Of a stretch of 64,000 nucleotides of DNA, positions 46,753 to 58,345 are shown piece after piece. The notes below the pieces were generated by a model. The model ran no database searches. It was given only the letters and a program-made list of their open reading frames with translations, and was not told the DNA's origin. The position numbers and the translations under genes are program-made. Location of the stretch: the NCBI GenBank assembly GCA_015847255.1, contig JADLZK010008784.1:310001-374000 (forward strand), read 5' to 3'. Numbering within the stretch: the stretch's first letter is position 1; each line of letters begins with the position of its first letter. This DNA is from Hyparrhenia diplandra. Taxonomy: Eukaryota > Streptophyta > Magnoliopsida > Poales > Poaceae.

Positions 46753-48661
46753 TCGCTCCTGCAGCTACAGGAAAGGGTCACTGCTCCACCGTGACCGCCT
46801 CCTTCGCTCTGTGATTGATCCCCTATCATCAATATTCAGGTCTCTCTTTCTACCCCCATGTGTGTTATATACCAGTTCCTTTTCATAGGAATAGTGAGGT
46901 CGGGAAGATGCTGTGGCTGTGGGATGGAAATAGCGATCTCTTTTACTGTTTTACATTCACTTAACTTGGAATCTTAGGAATACCTAGGATATATATATAC
47001 TTTTGATGACTGTGCATGATCGTCTATGAACAGACAGAAATTCAGTGCATGATAGTCATAACTATATGTAATTCGGTTTTTCAATAGGTAATCATGGTGC
47101 TCTTTATGCATCGAAAAGTACAGTTGTCAACTGGTTACCATCCTACTATTCGTTTGTTCTTTGTGTGATATTGCGAATCTCCTTGAGTTGCATTCTCTCG
47201 ATGCCTTCCCTGTAGCCCAGAAAGCTCCCCGGCCATGGATACACAAGATGAGGAGAGGCCACTGATTCATCACCTGCCCACACAGGTGCTACTGCTACAT
47301 CTTCTAGAACGTTACCATATTATCTCCTATCAAAGTGTCAATTACAACAGGGATATATGATTTTATAGGTTGTGCAAATGTTTTTTAATTGGTACCTTAA
47401 CAAACTTAGACAAAGCTAGCAGATGTCAATTTCAGAATAACAAACATATACCTTCTTCTGGCTCTACTGTTCAGGATGAAAGTTCAGAATTCACTTGCGA
47501 TGGGACAGTTGACATTAACAACCAGCGTGCTCTGAAGCAGAGCACGGGGAATTGAGGGCATGCTTCTTTTATTTTAAGTAAGTACTCCTCATTCCACATC
47601 AAGGATTGCTTACTTTGTGTTTCATTCTTTATCAAACATAATAACTAATTAAGCTGGTGAGTTGAACATGCCTTAATCAGGTGCTGAATTCACTGAATGT
47701 GTGTCCGCCAACGCAATCACAAGGAACTTGGTCAGCTACCTCACTGGTGTCCTCCACGAGAGCAACGTCAGTGCTGCAACAACCGTGTCCACGTGGACTG
47801 GCACTTCGTTCTTCACACCGCTCATCGGAGCTTTCATGGCTGAAACATTCTGGGGACGATATCGGACAGTAGTGGTCTTCCTCTCTGTTTACGCAGTTGT
47901 AAGTCACTCTGAAAACTGGCTGAAATGCACGTACTCCATTTCAAACTCTGAATGTCTCTGATTTGCCCGGGGATGCTCACCCTGACTGTATCAGCGTTCC
48001 TCCCACTGCTAATGGGCTCCTCCTACAACCGCGACATTCATCGTACCACCGCGTACCTAGGTCTCTTCCTTGCCGCTCTAGGTGACGGCGGCATCAGGCC
48101 ATGTGTTTCTGCCCTTGGTGCCGATCAGTTTGACGCAGCCGACCCGGTGGAGCGGCTGAAGAAGGGCTCCTTCTTCAACTGGTACTGCTTCTTTATCAAC
48201 ATTGGGCAGCTGCTGTCGGCGACTGTGATCGTCTGGGTTCAGGACAACCTTGGGTGGGGACTCGGGTTTGCAATCCCGGGGGTGTTCATGCTGTCTGGGC
48301 TGCCCGTGTTCGTCGCCGGTAGGAAGGTTTACAGGTATCAGAAAGTGGGAGGGAGTCCTCTCACCAGGGTCTCCCAGGTGGTTGTTGCAGCTGTGAGGAA
48401 CTACCGTTTGCAGGTGCCTCAGGACCCCTCGGCTCTGCATGAGGTGCCTTCCACAACGGAAGGAAACTATTGCAAGATTCAGCATACGAGTCAGTTCAGG
48501 TAATCAAATAAGATCCAGATAGTTTTGTCTACCCATCAGTATTGCAATTTTTTTCATCTAAATAAAAATTCAGTCACCGGTGTGATACAAAATCAAACTG
48601 AAGAGTCCAGGCTAAATACTACTATTAAAAGAATCCATAGCAAAAACTATAATATTATACT

Positions 48662-49675
48662 TCTAATAAACTACTAATAAAGAGGGAAATTTCAGGTGTT
48701 TAGCCCATTCAATTTGCCCTAACTGTCAAATCATACTTGCTCTCACACTCAACTGAAGGGCCACTAGCTCGGCAGCCCAGTCCAGCTTCTTGAGGCCCGT
48801 TTGAGCACACATCCAGCCCACTCCAGTAGTCATCGCAGCCCAAGGCAAGGAAAACAAAAATTTAACCCCTTCAGTATGGAGGGCTTACCACCACGCCATG
48901 TTAACTTTGTTGATAATAAGCAAAGTTGTTTCAAATAATTGGCTTGCCAAATCCAATGGTAGGGACGGTCGGTGGGGACGCTACCCACAGGGGGTTCAAA
49001 TCCGGTGCTTTCGCATCTTTCTTGGAATTTTCCCAAGGATTTACCGGCGTTATGCATTAAGTGGTGGCGGCGTTCCGTCGACGGCCCGAGGCGCCTATGG
49101 TGACTTTGAGAATCTCAGGATCCGTCGGCCGCCCGGTCTTTGGAGGTGCTCATAGGGGTAGGGTTTCGTGACGTGTGTTCATAGGGGTGAGTGTGCGTGC
49201 GTGTTGTGAGAGTGTCTGCGTTGTCTTGTGTAATTAAAAAAAAAAGCATAGTTGTTTCAATATTTATACCTAATGATTGGTAGGACAACACATAGGCAAG
49301 AACCAACCAACAAAACCAATGAATACCTGGCATCTCGCCTAATAATGAGCGAAACCGTGTAACAAACTTTTTTTCTCTTAAACCAATACACGCACACGCG
49401 TGATTTAAAAAAAAAACCAATAAATACATGGCAGGAACACAACCCAAATATGTGTTCTAGGATATTTCAATCTCTAACTCTCTAGCATGAACACAAATCA
49501 GATATGTATTCTACTAAACAAAAAGATATTTAAATTTTTAACTCCCATACAGCTCGGGTACTTGTTCTATAATAGAAGGATATTTAAACAATTTGTATCA
49601 ATCTTACTGTTATTTTTCATTGTTATTTTCATAATTTTTTTTTCTCACGTTGCAACGCACGGACATATTTGCTAG
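48662..49675 (+). mobile_element. Helitron-like segment in NPF intron 4
   Basis: The 3' end reads CGTTGCAACGCACGGACATATTTGCTAG then T, matching the grass Helitron tail (CCCGT-TGCAACGC-ACGGG hairpin, CTAGT), with the stem partly eroded. A possible 5' end is TCTAATAAACTACTAATAAA at 48662. The 5' flank is T rather than A, so the start is uncertain. A SINE lies inside. Confidence 0.45.
48935..49245 (+). mobile_element. SINE with 15-bp target site duplications
   Basis: Flanked by GCAAAGTTGTTTCAA (48920-48934) and GCATAGTTGTTTCAA (49246-49260), one mismatch. The head holds a Pol III box A-like TGGCTTGCCAAATCCAATGG (48940-48959) and box B GGTTCAAATCC (48993-49003). The tail is GTGTAATT plus ten A. 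At 311 bp this is a tRNA-derived SINE, recalling grass Au-type elements in its CTCATAGGGGTAGGG body. Same sense as the host gene. Confidence 0.85.
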
Positions 49676-49730
49676 TATGGAATAAAACAAGAATCGACAT
49701 ATTTGCTAGTATGGAATAAAACAAGAATCG
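49663..49730 (+). repeat. 34-bp perfect tandem duplication across the Helitron-like end
   Basis: 49663-49696 equals 49697-49730 (starting ACATATTTGCTAGTATGG). The unit spans the CTAG|T junction and 21 bp of flank. Confidence 0.92.
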
Positions 49731-50089
49731 ATGACATGTATAACAACAGGAAAATGTAGACAGAAAGAGACAGATTACAACGGCGGCCCTGTTACTCGAC
49801 ATAAATAAATTAAAATAGCAAGTCCACTTCATACCAATTGAGTTCGTGGAAACAGATTTGACCTCATTGGTTACAAGTGTTGTTTACAAGGTGAATGAAA
49901 GAAACTATATTGGATTCAGTTGACCTGGTCAATTCATAGGGTTGAAAATCCGTTTAGTGTGTATCTATAAAGTTACAATAATAATACTCCCCATTCCAAA
50001 TTATAATATAAATATGTTTTTATATATGAGTACACAAGTTTTGTTATGCACTTAAATATACACTATAGCTAGATATACAATAAAATAAT

Positions 50090-51060
50090 CACTATTACAG
50101 AAATGATTTTATAAAACGAAGGCCCGAATATTAACGGAGGCAGGCAAACCCAACCGTCTCCAAAAAACTGTACCATTAATGGAGTCAGTCATTTTTATTT
50201 ACCAAGGCAGTCACATTTGCCTACCTCCAGAAAAAAACTAGGCTATTAACCGAGGTGGTCACATTTATCAAGGCATTCACATTTTGGGAGGTGGACAACT
50301 TAAGATGACCACATCAAAATGTATCATTTTCGGCGGTCGTCTCAAAGTGCCACCTCTATAAATCGATTTTCAGGCGGACGCATTATAAGACCCGCCTCGA
50401 TAAAGGATGAGGCCCAACAGACCCACTCGAGGCCAGAAAACTGCTCAAGTATAAATACAACACTTAGGATTTCAATCTTCACTCTTTCTCCCACATTGCC
50501 CCTCCATCGTCCGATAGCAGCGCCCAGGTGGCGCCCCATGTCGCCCCTCCTCCCTGTGCAGGTGCTTCTCTCGCCCTCCTTCCACCTCCTTAGGAGGCCC
50601 CGTCCCCATCCACGAGTATGTTCAGTTAGCACTTAGCACAGGACAGAAGGAGCGGTGGGCGGTCCCTAGGCACAGCGTAGGGCAAGACCTCCCCGGCGAC
50701 ACGAGACACGACCTCCTCAGCGGCGCGGATCCACCATCTCCTCTCCGTCCGACGGCTCGGCAAGGAAGGCCGGATCCGGCACAAGCTCCTCTCCAGCACA
50801 ACCAGTTCACAATGGTGGATCTGGATCTAGTGTTGGGAGTCCACTCGGAAAAGGTCATGCTCCGCTGACGGTAGTGGCGTGAGGCCCAGATCTGGGCCTT
50901 ACTAGGTCTATGCTATGGGCTTTTTTCTTTTCTTTTGGTTTTTGTATTGATTAATCTGTGCGGGCAAAGTGTGCCCACCTTCGTGGTTTGCTTATTAAAG
51001 GCGAACTTTGATTGGAGGCGAATGCAAAGTGCCCGCCTCCAAAAAAATTCTACAATAGGG
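50090..51060. mobile_element. Non-autonomous CACTA-like element in NPF intron 4, TSD AAT
   Basis: Starts CACTATTACAGAA and ends TTCTACAATAGGG (10 of 13 inverted matches), with AAT on both sides (50087-50089 and 51061-51063). Subterminal parts hold many GGAGGC / GCCTCC words in both orientations. 971 bp. The GC-rich middle (50380-50860) has no recognisable domain. Confidence 0.6.
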
Positions 51061-52315
51061 AATGTATCAAATACCAAAACATTTTATATTTCGGAATGGG
51101 GTTATGCTGGAAAATAATGTGTGTACCAAGCTATTTTTGCAGGCCGCCTTAATTATTAATTAGTTTTGGTGTTTCTATAAAAATGTTGATCTATTCCTCA
51201 TGCTGGAACTAATTGAACCCCCAGAGCAGTGTTACTTTAACATTAACATACTAAGTTTGGTGTTCATTTTTTAGAATTAAAGTTTTGGTGTTGTTACTGT
51301 ATCATTTCCTGATAACACGTCACACTAGAGCTACGAAAATTGCAAGGAGGTGATTTCAGCATAACCTTATGCATGTCCAGGTTCTTCGACAAGGCTGCCA
51401 TTGTAGCGCCATCATCCTCCAGCAAGAATGGCGCAACGAGTCCATGGAGGCTTTGCACGGTGTCGCAGGTTGAGGAGGTCAAAATGCTGCTCCGGATATT
51501 CCCCGTGTGGGCGTCGATCGTGCTCTTCTTCGCCGCCAACTCGCTGATGGGGTCCACGTTCATCCAGCAGGGCGAAACCATGGACAACCACGTCGGGCCG
51601 TTCACCGTTCCGCCGGCGTCCCTCTCCACGTTCGAGGTCATCAGCGTCATGGTCTGCATCCCCCTCTACGACACCGTGCTGGTGCCTCTAGCCCGGCGGG
51701 CCACGGGCAAGGAGCGAGGCCTCTCGCAGCTGCAGCGGCTGGGCGTCGGCCTCGGGCTGTCCGTGGCCGGCATGGTCTACCTAGCGCTGGTTGAGGGGAG
51801 ACGGTTGTCTCTCGCCCATAGCGGGCAGCCATCGATGAGCATCATGTGGCAGGCGCCGGCATTCGTAGTGAACGGCGCGGCGCAAGTGTTCACGAACATC
51901 GGCCTCCTTGAGTTCTGCTATTATCAGTCGCCCAACGGCATGAAGAGCCTTGGCACGGCCATTGTGTACCTCGCCGTCGCGGCCGGCAGCTACTTCAACT
52001 CTGCCGTGCTCGGTGCCGTCACCGCCGTCACCACGCGCAATGGGGAGCCTGGGTGGATCCCCGACGACCTGAACAAGGGCCACCTGGACTATTTCTTCTG
52101 GTTGATGGCTGTTCTTGGCGTGGTGAACCTTCTGTATTTCCGGTACTGCTCTATCAGGTACAGAGGCAACAAGGACATCACATATTCTTGACAAGCTCCT
52201 TGCCTAGTTTATGACAACAAGAGAATGCATCCGACTATATTTCTTGGACTGACTCTCGTGTGCCGTGGTGGCATGGAACTCCTTAATTTCAAGTTGGTTT
52301 TTCCTATATCTTATA

Positions 52316-52340
52316 CTAGCGGAATTTTCCGCGCGTTGCT
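52316..52340 (-). mobile_element. Helitron-like 3' terminus (minus) behind the NPF gene
   Basis: On the minus strand it ends GCGGAA-AA-TTCCGC then TAGT. On the plus strand ACTAG opens, with hairpin GCGGAATTTTCCGC and GCGTTGC. Only the terminus is visible. Confidence 0.35.
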
Positions 52341-52367
52341 TGGTAGGAAAGGGTATTGTTAAAGGAT

Positions 52368-52491
52368 TGAATTGTTGTACTGTGTAATCCCCACCCAAAA
52401 AAAAAAAGAATTGTAATCGCTATGAAATCTGAATTGTTGTACTGTGTAATGTAACCCCCCCACCCAAAAAAAAAAGAATTGTAATCGCTAT
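52368..52491 (+). repeat. 62-bp tandem duplication
   Basis: Both units start TGAATTGTTGTACTGTGTAAT (52368 and 52430) and contain CCACCC plus an A-run and AATTGTAATCGCTATG. Confidence 0.88.
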
Positions 52492-52499
52492 GAAATCTG

Positions 52500-53175
52500 A
52501 TCACAATTAGCTATTGAGCAGAATTATTTTGTGCAAGTTAGAAACAGAGTTAGTAACGAAGAACTTAAATATATGAAACAAAGTATATACTCATTGGCAT
52601 AAAGATTATTTAATTTTATGTTTAAACTCCAAACTGAACCAATATCGAATAGAAATATTTAGATATGTTGGACGGGTGGCAACTTACGTTAATGTAATAA
52701 AACATATATAATAATTTATTTGAGGAAATCCTTGGTAGATGATTTAATCTCTTTAACTTCGTCCTTCACACGTCATATGTCTCTAGCAAGGCGTTAGGTA
52801 TGAAGAAGAAATTTATGAGGTAGAATATTACTATCACCCTCCTATTCTTTTTTCTTTCCTTTTCCCCCCTTTTTATCATTTTTTATTATTTTTACTTAAC
52901 TCTATACCAACTACCATCGATTGGGGCTCACCTATAATTTTATCTAAATATATCCATATGAGATCTTGTTTTGAAAGATTTATTAAAAAAGAAATTCAAT
53001 GGTGTAACCAGAATTTAATTTGGTTTTTGATTTGTGAGTTATAACATTTTTTTAGTTAGTTCAAAATAGTAGGGTCTGCCCTTTGAATGTCATGGTCTTA
53101 GTGGGGTCTGGCGAGGGTGACATGCTTGCATTCTCTACATAGATGTAGTAGATGTACAAAGATTAAACTATTCAG
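52500..53175. other. AT-rich intergenic, nothing seen
   Basis: Pyrimidine-rich stretch at 52840-52890. No ORF or repeat structure recognised. Confidence 0.4.
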
Positions 53176-53179
53176 ACCG

Positions 53180-53560
53180 AGGCTTCATTTTTACTCATAT
53201 TCGTATTGTTGAGAATTCTTGGTGTCTAAAAACTTTGGCAATTCTATCCTTCCAAATCTCCCAGAAGACGACCTGTTAAAAAAAACTCCCAGAAGATGGA
53301 GAGAGACTCTTGAATCTTGATTGTTGGTGCGTCTTGCAATGTTGAGATGTTTGTCGACCATTTCTTGCACTGTGGTGCTCATCATATGGGGCACCTCTTG
53401 GGGTGTAAACTGGGCTGATGCATCTATTCCATAGAGAGGCTCCAGGTCTTCCTAGTAGTGCACCATCACTCCACAAGCACGTGGTGTGTTGTCTCAGCAG
53501 TTGGGCAAACTGGACAATGCGCCCAACCTGGCTATTTGACATCTTGTGAGGGGCCTTTGT
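53180..53560 (-). pseudogene. LINE reverse-transcriptase C-terminal (zf-RVT) relic
   Basis: The minus strand reads CPVCPTAETTHHVLVE then stops, and downstream IFWEIWKDRIAKVF. The Cys-Cys-His-His knuckle followed by a Trp-rich W-x-x-W segment is the zf-RVT tail of plant L1 LINE ORF2. Several stops and frame changes. Confidence 0.65.
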
Positions 53561-54079
53561 GCAGACGTATCATGACAAAAATTAAGGAAGATAATTGAAA
53601 GAAACTCCCCGTTCCCGCAATGTATAGTTTGGGAGAGAGTGATGATCTATAAAAGATGAATGTGAGCATTGAGGGAGTACAATGGTCATACTAACCATAC
53701 CCCTAAGTAGAGAAATAGCTGAATTTCTGGACCTTTTACAGTTCTGATAGGAAGATAGTGATGAGACTCAGAAATACTAAGATGGTGCTTAAAGCACCAT
53801 ATGAGGTAGATTTTAACAAGGTAAACCAAAATGACAAAGTCTGAACTAAACGAGAAACACTATCTTTACAGAAGATGAAGTAATATGGGAGAACATGGTG
53901 GTATGTAGAAACTAAGACTTGAATAGAAGTGGGATTGCATGCCCACTCTAGTGTTTTAAGAGGAACAAATTGATCGATGCCCGTTGATGTTGTATAACTA
54001 TACAACAGTTGTTGGTAGCTCTTCAAGAAGATGAATAAGTAAACAAGGATTTGTACTACAAGAGCCAGTAGAATCAATT

Positions 54080-55236
54080 GTCTCTTGGCAAATGAAAGAG
54101 CAACAACGGGCCCATATGAAAGAGGTGCCGATGTCTCGAGGCCCTAGCTAGAAGATCTCAAAAAAAAAAAAAAATCAACTTTTCTAATGAAATCGAATGT
54201 TACCAATGATGTTTGGGACTCGGAAGTAATTCTTGATGGAGCCAAAATAGTAGGTTATAAATGGGCCTACAAGACATAATATGGCTCCAAAGGGACTTTA
54301 GAAAGATATATATCATGATTTGTGGCAAAAGGATTCACACAAAAGAGAATGAGTGCATTACATGAGTGTAAGTAGCACTATAAGATTTAGAGTTATAACA
54401 GACAAATGTAAATATGGTATTTCATAGTAGGGATTTATATGAAAAGTTTACATGGCACAACCCAAAAGTTTTGTCATGGAAGGAAAATAATGCAAGGGAT
54501 GACACGTCAAGAAATCATTTAAGGATTACAACAAGTCTTGACATTCTTACCCCGACATAAGTTCACGAGATTGATGGAATGGAGTTAAGAATGTCGGTCT
54601 CATGCTAAGTTGTAAAGAACAAGTACTCTTAGTTGTGGGTACTTAGACTACGAAGTTGTGTAAAGAAGTCCACAAGAGTTGCTAACACTCGCAAATTGAG
54701 TGTTATTGTGAAAAATCTCCAATGGAACATTTTTGTTATCATCAATGATGCAAAACTATGTTATAGCAAGTTATGAGGTTGAGGGAGAAGCAAAATAGTT
54801 AAAGGGAACTTGTACCTAAAATTGATAATAGTTGGCAACAATAGTAACCATATAAGTATTTTTACTGTTGTCAACGGGTCAAATGTGCTACCAAACACAT
54901 TGTTATACGTTATGAAAGAGAAAGTCTAGAATCATATTGAAAGTATTGAGCAAGTACTTGTGGATATACTTAACAAAGGCTTACTATCCGGTCATGTTCA
55001 GAGAACAAATAGTCGACATAGGTTTATGAAAAAGCCTATGATCGCCGAACAATCTGGGCCAAGTTGAGAATCTGTTTTAAAATAGAGAGGTGTATTGTAA
55101 TTGTTCAATCTAATGGTACTAATCTGTTATGATGGAGCAAGCTCTATCGTTAATCTATGATGGAATAGGAAAACAGAACAAGTATGTTGAGTTTAAGACT
55201 AAAGCTTAAAGTATAAGATGAGATCAAGAGGAGAAT
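54080..55236 (+). pseudogene. Ty1/copia RT and RNase H relic
   Basis: Conceptual translation gives NDVWD, DGAKIVGYKWAYKT, SKGTLERY and VAKGFTQK (start of copia RT) near 54210-54350. Near 54880-54990 VKEKV and QVLVDILNKGL follow (end of RNase H). Numerous stops and large internal losses. Element lies in plus orientation, followed by a purine-rich tract and an LTR start. Confidence 0.7.
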
Positions 55237-55689
55237 GTTAGATTGACCCCCTCACCAACTTAGTCCAATGACCGAGTCGGAACCTTGATCTCGTGCCATG
55301 ATCGAGGGTGCCCTGCCATACACGTAGCTAGTGGAACACCATAGCACAGTGCCATATAAAATAGAAGTTGGGGGACGTGGCTAGGGTTAAGATGTTTACC
55401 TATGCCACCATCACATGCCCCGCCTAAGTCCCTAATCTGATTTAGGAGGCGCTACCAGTGACGGGAAGTTCACCACCGCCTCTACCATGCTCGACTTCCA
55501 CATCATAGCCGGATGCCACTGCTTACTTCCTCACCGACACAGACACCATGGCTACTTTGAGTTCTTCCTCCATCCTCTTTTCTATCCTCTCGCTCATCAA
55601 CTCAAATGCAAATGAAACTATCCACTAATCTTCACCTAGTGACCCTCTAAGTCTAACAAAGTGCAGGGGGCAATCGTCTTTTTAAACAT
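55237..55689 (+). mobile_element. Probable 3' LTR of the copia relic
   Basis: AAGAGGAGAA precedes TGTTAGATTGACC. The segment contains ATATAAAATAG and could end at TTTTTAAACA (55689). The right end is tentative since no partner LTR is present. Confidence 0.45.
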
Positions 55690-55701
55690 GTTTGTTATTA
55701 T

Positions 55702-56282
55702 CAGTGGCGGAGGGAGGGGGCTGGGAGGGGCCTAGCACCCCCAACATTCTAATGGATCCACTAATATGTGTACATAAATAGAGTTGATTATTAATTAGCC
55801 CCTCCTAATTTGGCCCAGCCCATTTAGCTCTTGTCAATTGAGTATAGACACGTCTGTTGGCCTGCCGCCGTGCCGCACGGGAAGGATTACATTCACGTCT
55901 ATTCATCTTTCGATCTGGCGGCCGTCGCTCTCACCTCACTCGTCGTATCTGTTCATCTTCGGCAGTTTTTTTGGCTTGGCTCTGCCGCTCCTCCACAGCT
56001 CCACTGCCTGATGGTGGCATAGGGCGAGCAGCAGACCCTGGCGAGCCGAGCAGTAAGCTTCAGTGAGGTAAGCTACTCCCTTCCCTCTGTCATCAATCTT
56101 ATCTCTTCTTGAGGAGGTCAAAATATTTTGTGGAAAGCATGATATTGATATTCCGGATCTAAAGTAAAAAGTATGTTTTTTTTTTCTCAAATTATTGCTC
56201 TATAAAATCAGCCGACATGGCTATTGGTTCTACTTTGCTTTATCCATTGCCCCCCTATCCTCAAATCCAGGCTCCGCCCCTG
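55702..56282. mobile_element. hAT-type non-autonomous element, 8-bp TSD
   Basis: Ends CAGTGGCGGAG and CTCCGCCCCTG are inverted with one mismatch. GTTATTAT is duplicated exactly at 55694-55701 and 56283-56290. The 8-bp TSD with CA...TG ends defines hAT. 581 bp, no transposase. Confidence 0.88.
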
Positions 56283-56290
56283 GTTATTAT

Positions 56291-58345
56291 AGATTCTGCC
56301 CTAATAACTCTAGAACTGCACTTTTTTGGGATTCTTTTGGCTTGTTGAATGTTCTAAAAACAAACACAAAGTCACATGTCACAAGACACATATAACATGA
56401 AGCTATAAGCCTTTATGTTTTTTCTGGTTCCCTTTTTAAACTTTCCCTCACTTTCTCTTATTACAAAGCTGACATTGGTCATGGGGCCAAGACAAAGTAT
56501 TTTGGGTTAGGATGTTGTAAAAACAGTATTTTGGGTTAGGCCAAGATGATCGAGCCTTGGGCTGTTCCAGTGTCTCATCGGTTGCTCCTGTCATCTTGAA
56601 TGCACTAGCTCTTTAGCTAGAACTAAGCTCATGACACATTTTGAGGTTAATTAAGAGAGAGCTATATATGAGTTTATCCGTATTATGACCTAGCATCATT
56701 GGAGACGTTGTCTTAGAGTTAGTAACTAGCTCGTGCTATTGAGAGTGCTCTAACGTCACTTAGTCTTGAGTACTGTAAAGTGAGCAAAACAGGAGAGGGA
56801 AAGCTAAAAAAAATTGTACTTTTAAAAAAAATTCAATTTTCCCTTAGACCAGGCCAGTGCTGCGCTATCAAATAAATGCATCCGTTCAACTTTGCAGTCA
56901 CAGTTATCCCTTAGAACTTTATTGTATATGTCAGTTATCCTAAAATAAATTATATACTTGAGATGTCACAGTACAGGATTGGACCGCCTAGAGGTGGGCA
57001 GGGTGCCCCTAGGGGCGACGCCAGGAGGAGGGTCGAATCGTGTCAGGATTAGGACTTTTGGTGTGAAGGAGATATTTCCGATCTATAAGGAAGTCTCCTA
57101 TTAGGAAAAGAATAATAGTTTGCTTGTAAAAGGTATTCCAGAATATAAGGGAGACCTTTTAGAGATTGCTTGAGATACAAATCCCTTAGGACGCAAGGAG
57201 GATGTAATCTTTTAGGGACAAACAAATAAAGAAAATAATTCCCTGCTCTTGCCCTGCCCCCCCTCCCCACGCCGCTGCGCCGCCCCTCCCATGCGGCGTG
57301 CTGCCCCAAGCAGCTGCCCCCGCCGCCGCCGCCACCACCACCCCGGTGCCGCCGCCCGATCGTGTCACCGCCGCCCTCCCGAACGCGGCTGTGACACATG
57401 TCTTACGGAGCGCGCGACTTGTCATAGTAGTCCTCACTCCTCAGTGACCAGGCCTGTGCCGCGATATCAGATAGATACATGCATCCGTCCAACTTTGCCG
57501 TCTGGTAGATGATACTCGTCAATCAATCCCTATCGACAATGCAAATCTCGTGTCCTGATGGAATCTCTGCAAATGGAGTCGTAGGGTGGTCGTGTCCTCT
57601 TTTTGGTTGGTACCTGTGCTAGTCTTACTCCAAGTAGTTAGTATTTCTCGTCTCTTTTCTTTGGATATTTCTTCTCCATGATTTTTCAGCACTGATGATG
57701 TTGGGCAGGACTAATTATTCTGTATTACTAGCACTATCTAATTGAAGGCCTAAAATTTAAAAAAAAAAAAACAAACTCAATTATAGCTGTTGTTGTCCAT
57801 GAAACTGATGTATCTGTTACTAGTAGACAACCAACCCCACTCGTTGGCATGCCAGGGTTGGTTCCAAATCGAGATCCGGTACTGACACAACTCCACTCGA
57901 TGGAGAACATTTAGGTCTTTTGTGTGAGCTCTGTAATTTTATTTTATTCACCTGTAGTTAGCTTTCCGAAGTAATTTCTTGCACTAAAATACTAGAGTAA
58001 TATATATCTTCCTCGGTAAAATATTTGTTTGGGTAATCCTCTTACCGTTCCACGATGCAGCAATGACAACAAGCACGTGGCAGTGGCAACGGGGATGCAG
58101 AAGAAACAGAGCTACTTGCTACTCTACGATTTTCGTTGATTTTATTCGTAACGCATGGCAGTGGCAACGGGTAGTAGATCTTTTTCTTTCGGGAGTCATG
58201 ATGAGGTGGCCGATCTAAAATGCAATATGCATGAAGGAAATTCTAAAGCTACATGCCAACAACCTTATCTAAATGCTTCTTATATCATCTAGTCGATAAG
58301 GTCAAGTGGAAGGAGCACAAAAGGAGTATCTGATTATTCAACGTA
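56291..58345. other. Intergenic with a copia LTR-like piece
   Basis: 57041-57440 starts TGTCAGGATTAGGAC and has AAATAAAGAAAATAATTCC before a GC-rich segment, as in copia LTR R/U5 regions. Segments 56847-56900 and 57445-57502 are similar direct repeats (GACCAGGCC...GCATCCGT) bracketing it. No gene is recognised elsewhere. Confidence 0.4.

Larger units (their letters stand above)
47235..52191 (+). pseudogene. NPF8-like NRT1/PTR transporter gene, five exons, disrupted
   Basis: Proton-coupled peptide/nitrate-type MFS transporter. Exons: 47235-47285 (17 codons from the ATG), 47475-47577, 47681-47898, 47970-48499 and 51381-52191 (TGA). Phases match throughout (570 codons). Family marks are DGTVDI-N, TWTGTSFFTPLIGAFMAETFWGRY, GDGGIRPCVSALGADQFD, NIGQLLSATVIVWVQD, FIQQGETMD and a C-terminal GWIPDDLNKGHLDYFFWLMA. 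The proton motif ExxER is EFTEC. Two lesions are seen. First, an in-frame TGA at 47553-47555 sits where NWRACFFIL is expected; sequence shows one G missing (TGGAGG to TGAGG) and one extra T later (TTT to TTTT), so the frame recovers. Second, the acceptor of exon 4 is CG (47968-47969) instead of AG, with no nearby substitute. Intron 4 holds 2.9 kb of transposons. It is either a recent pseudogene or a gene with base-calling errors. Confidence 0.88.

Noticed and set aside
48662..48685. Firm Helitron 5' end in NPF intron 4
   Set aside because: The TC start is plausible, but the preceding base is T rather than the expected A. Only the 3' end is well supported.
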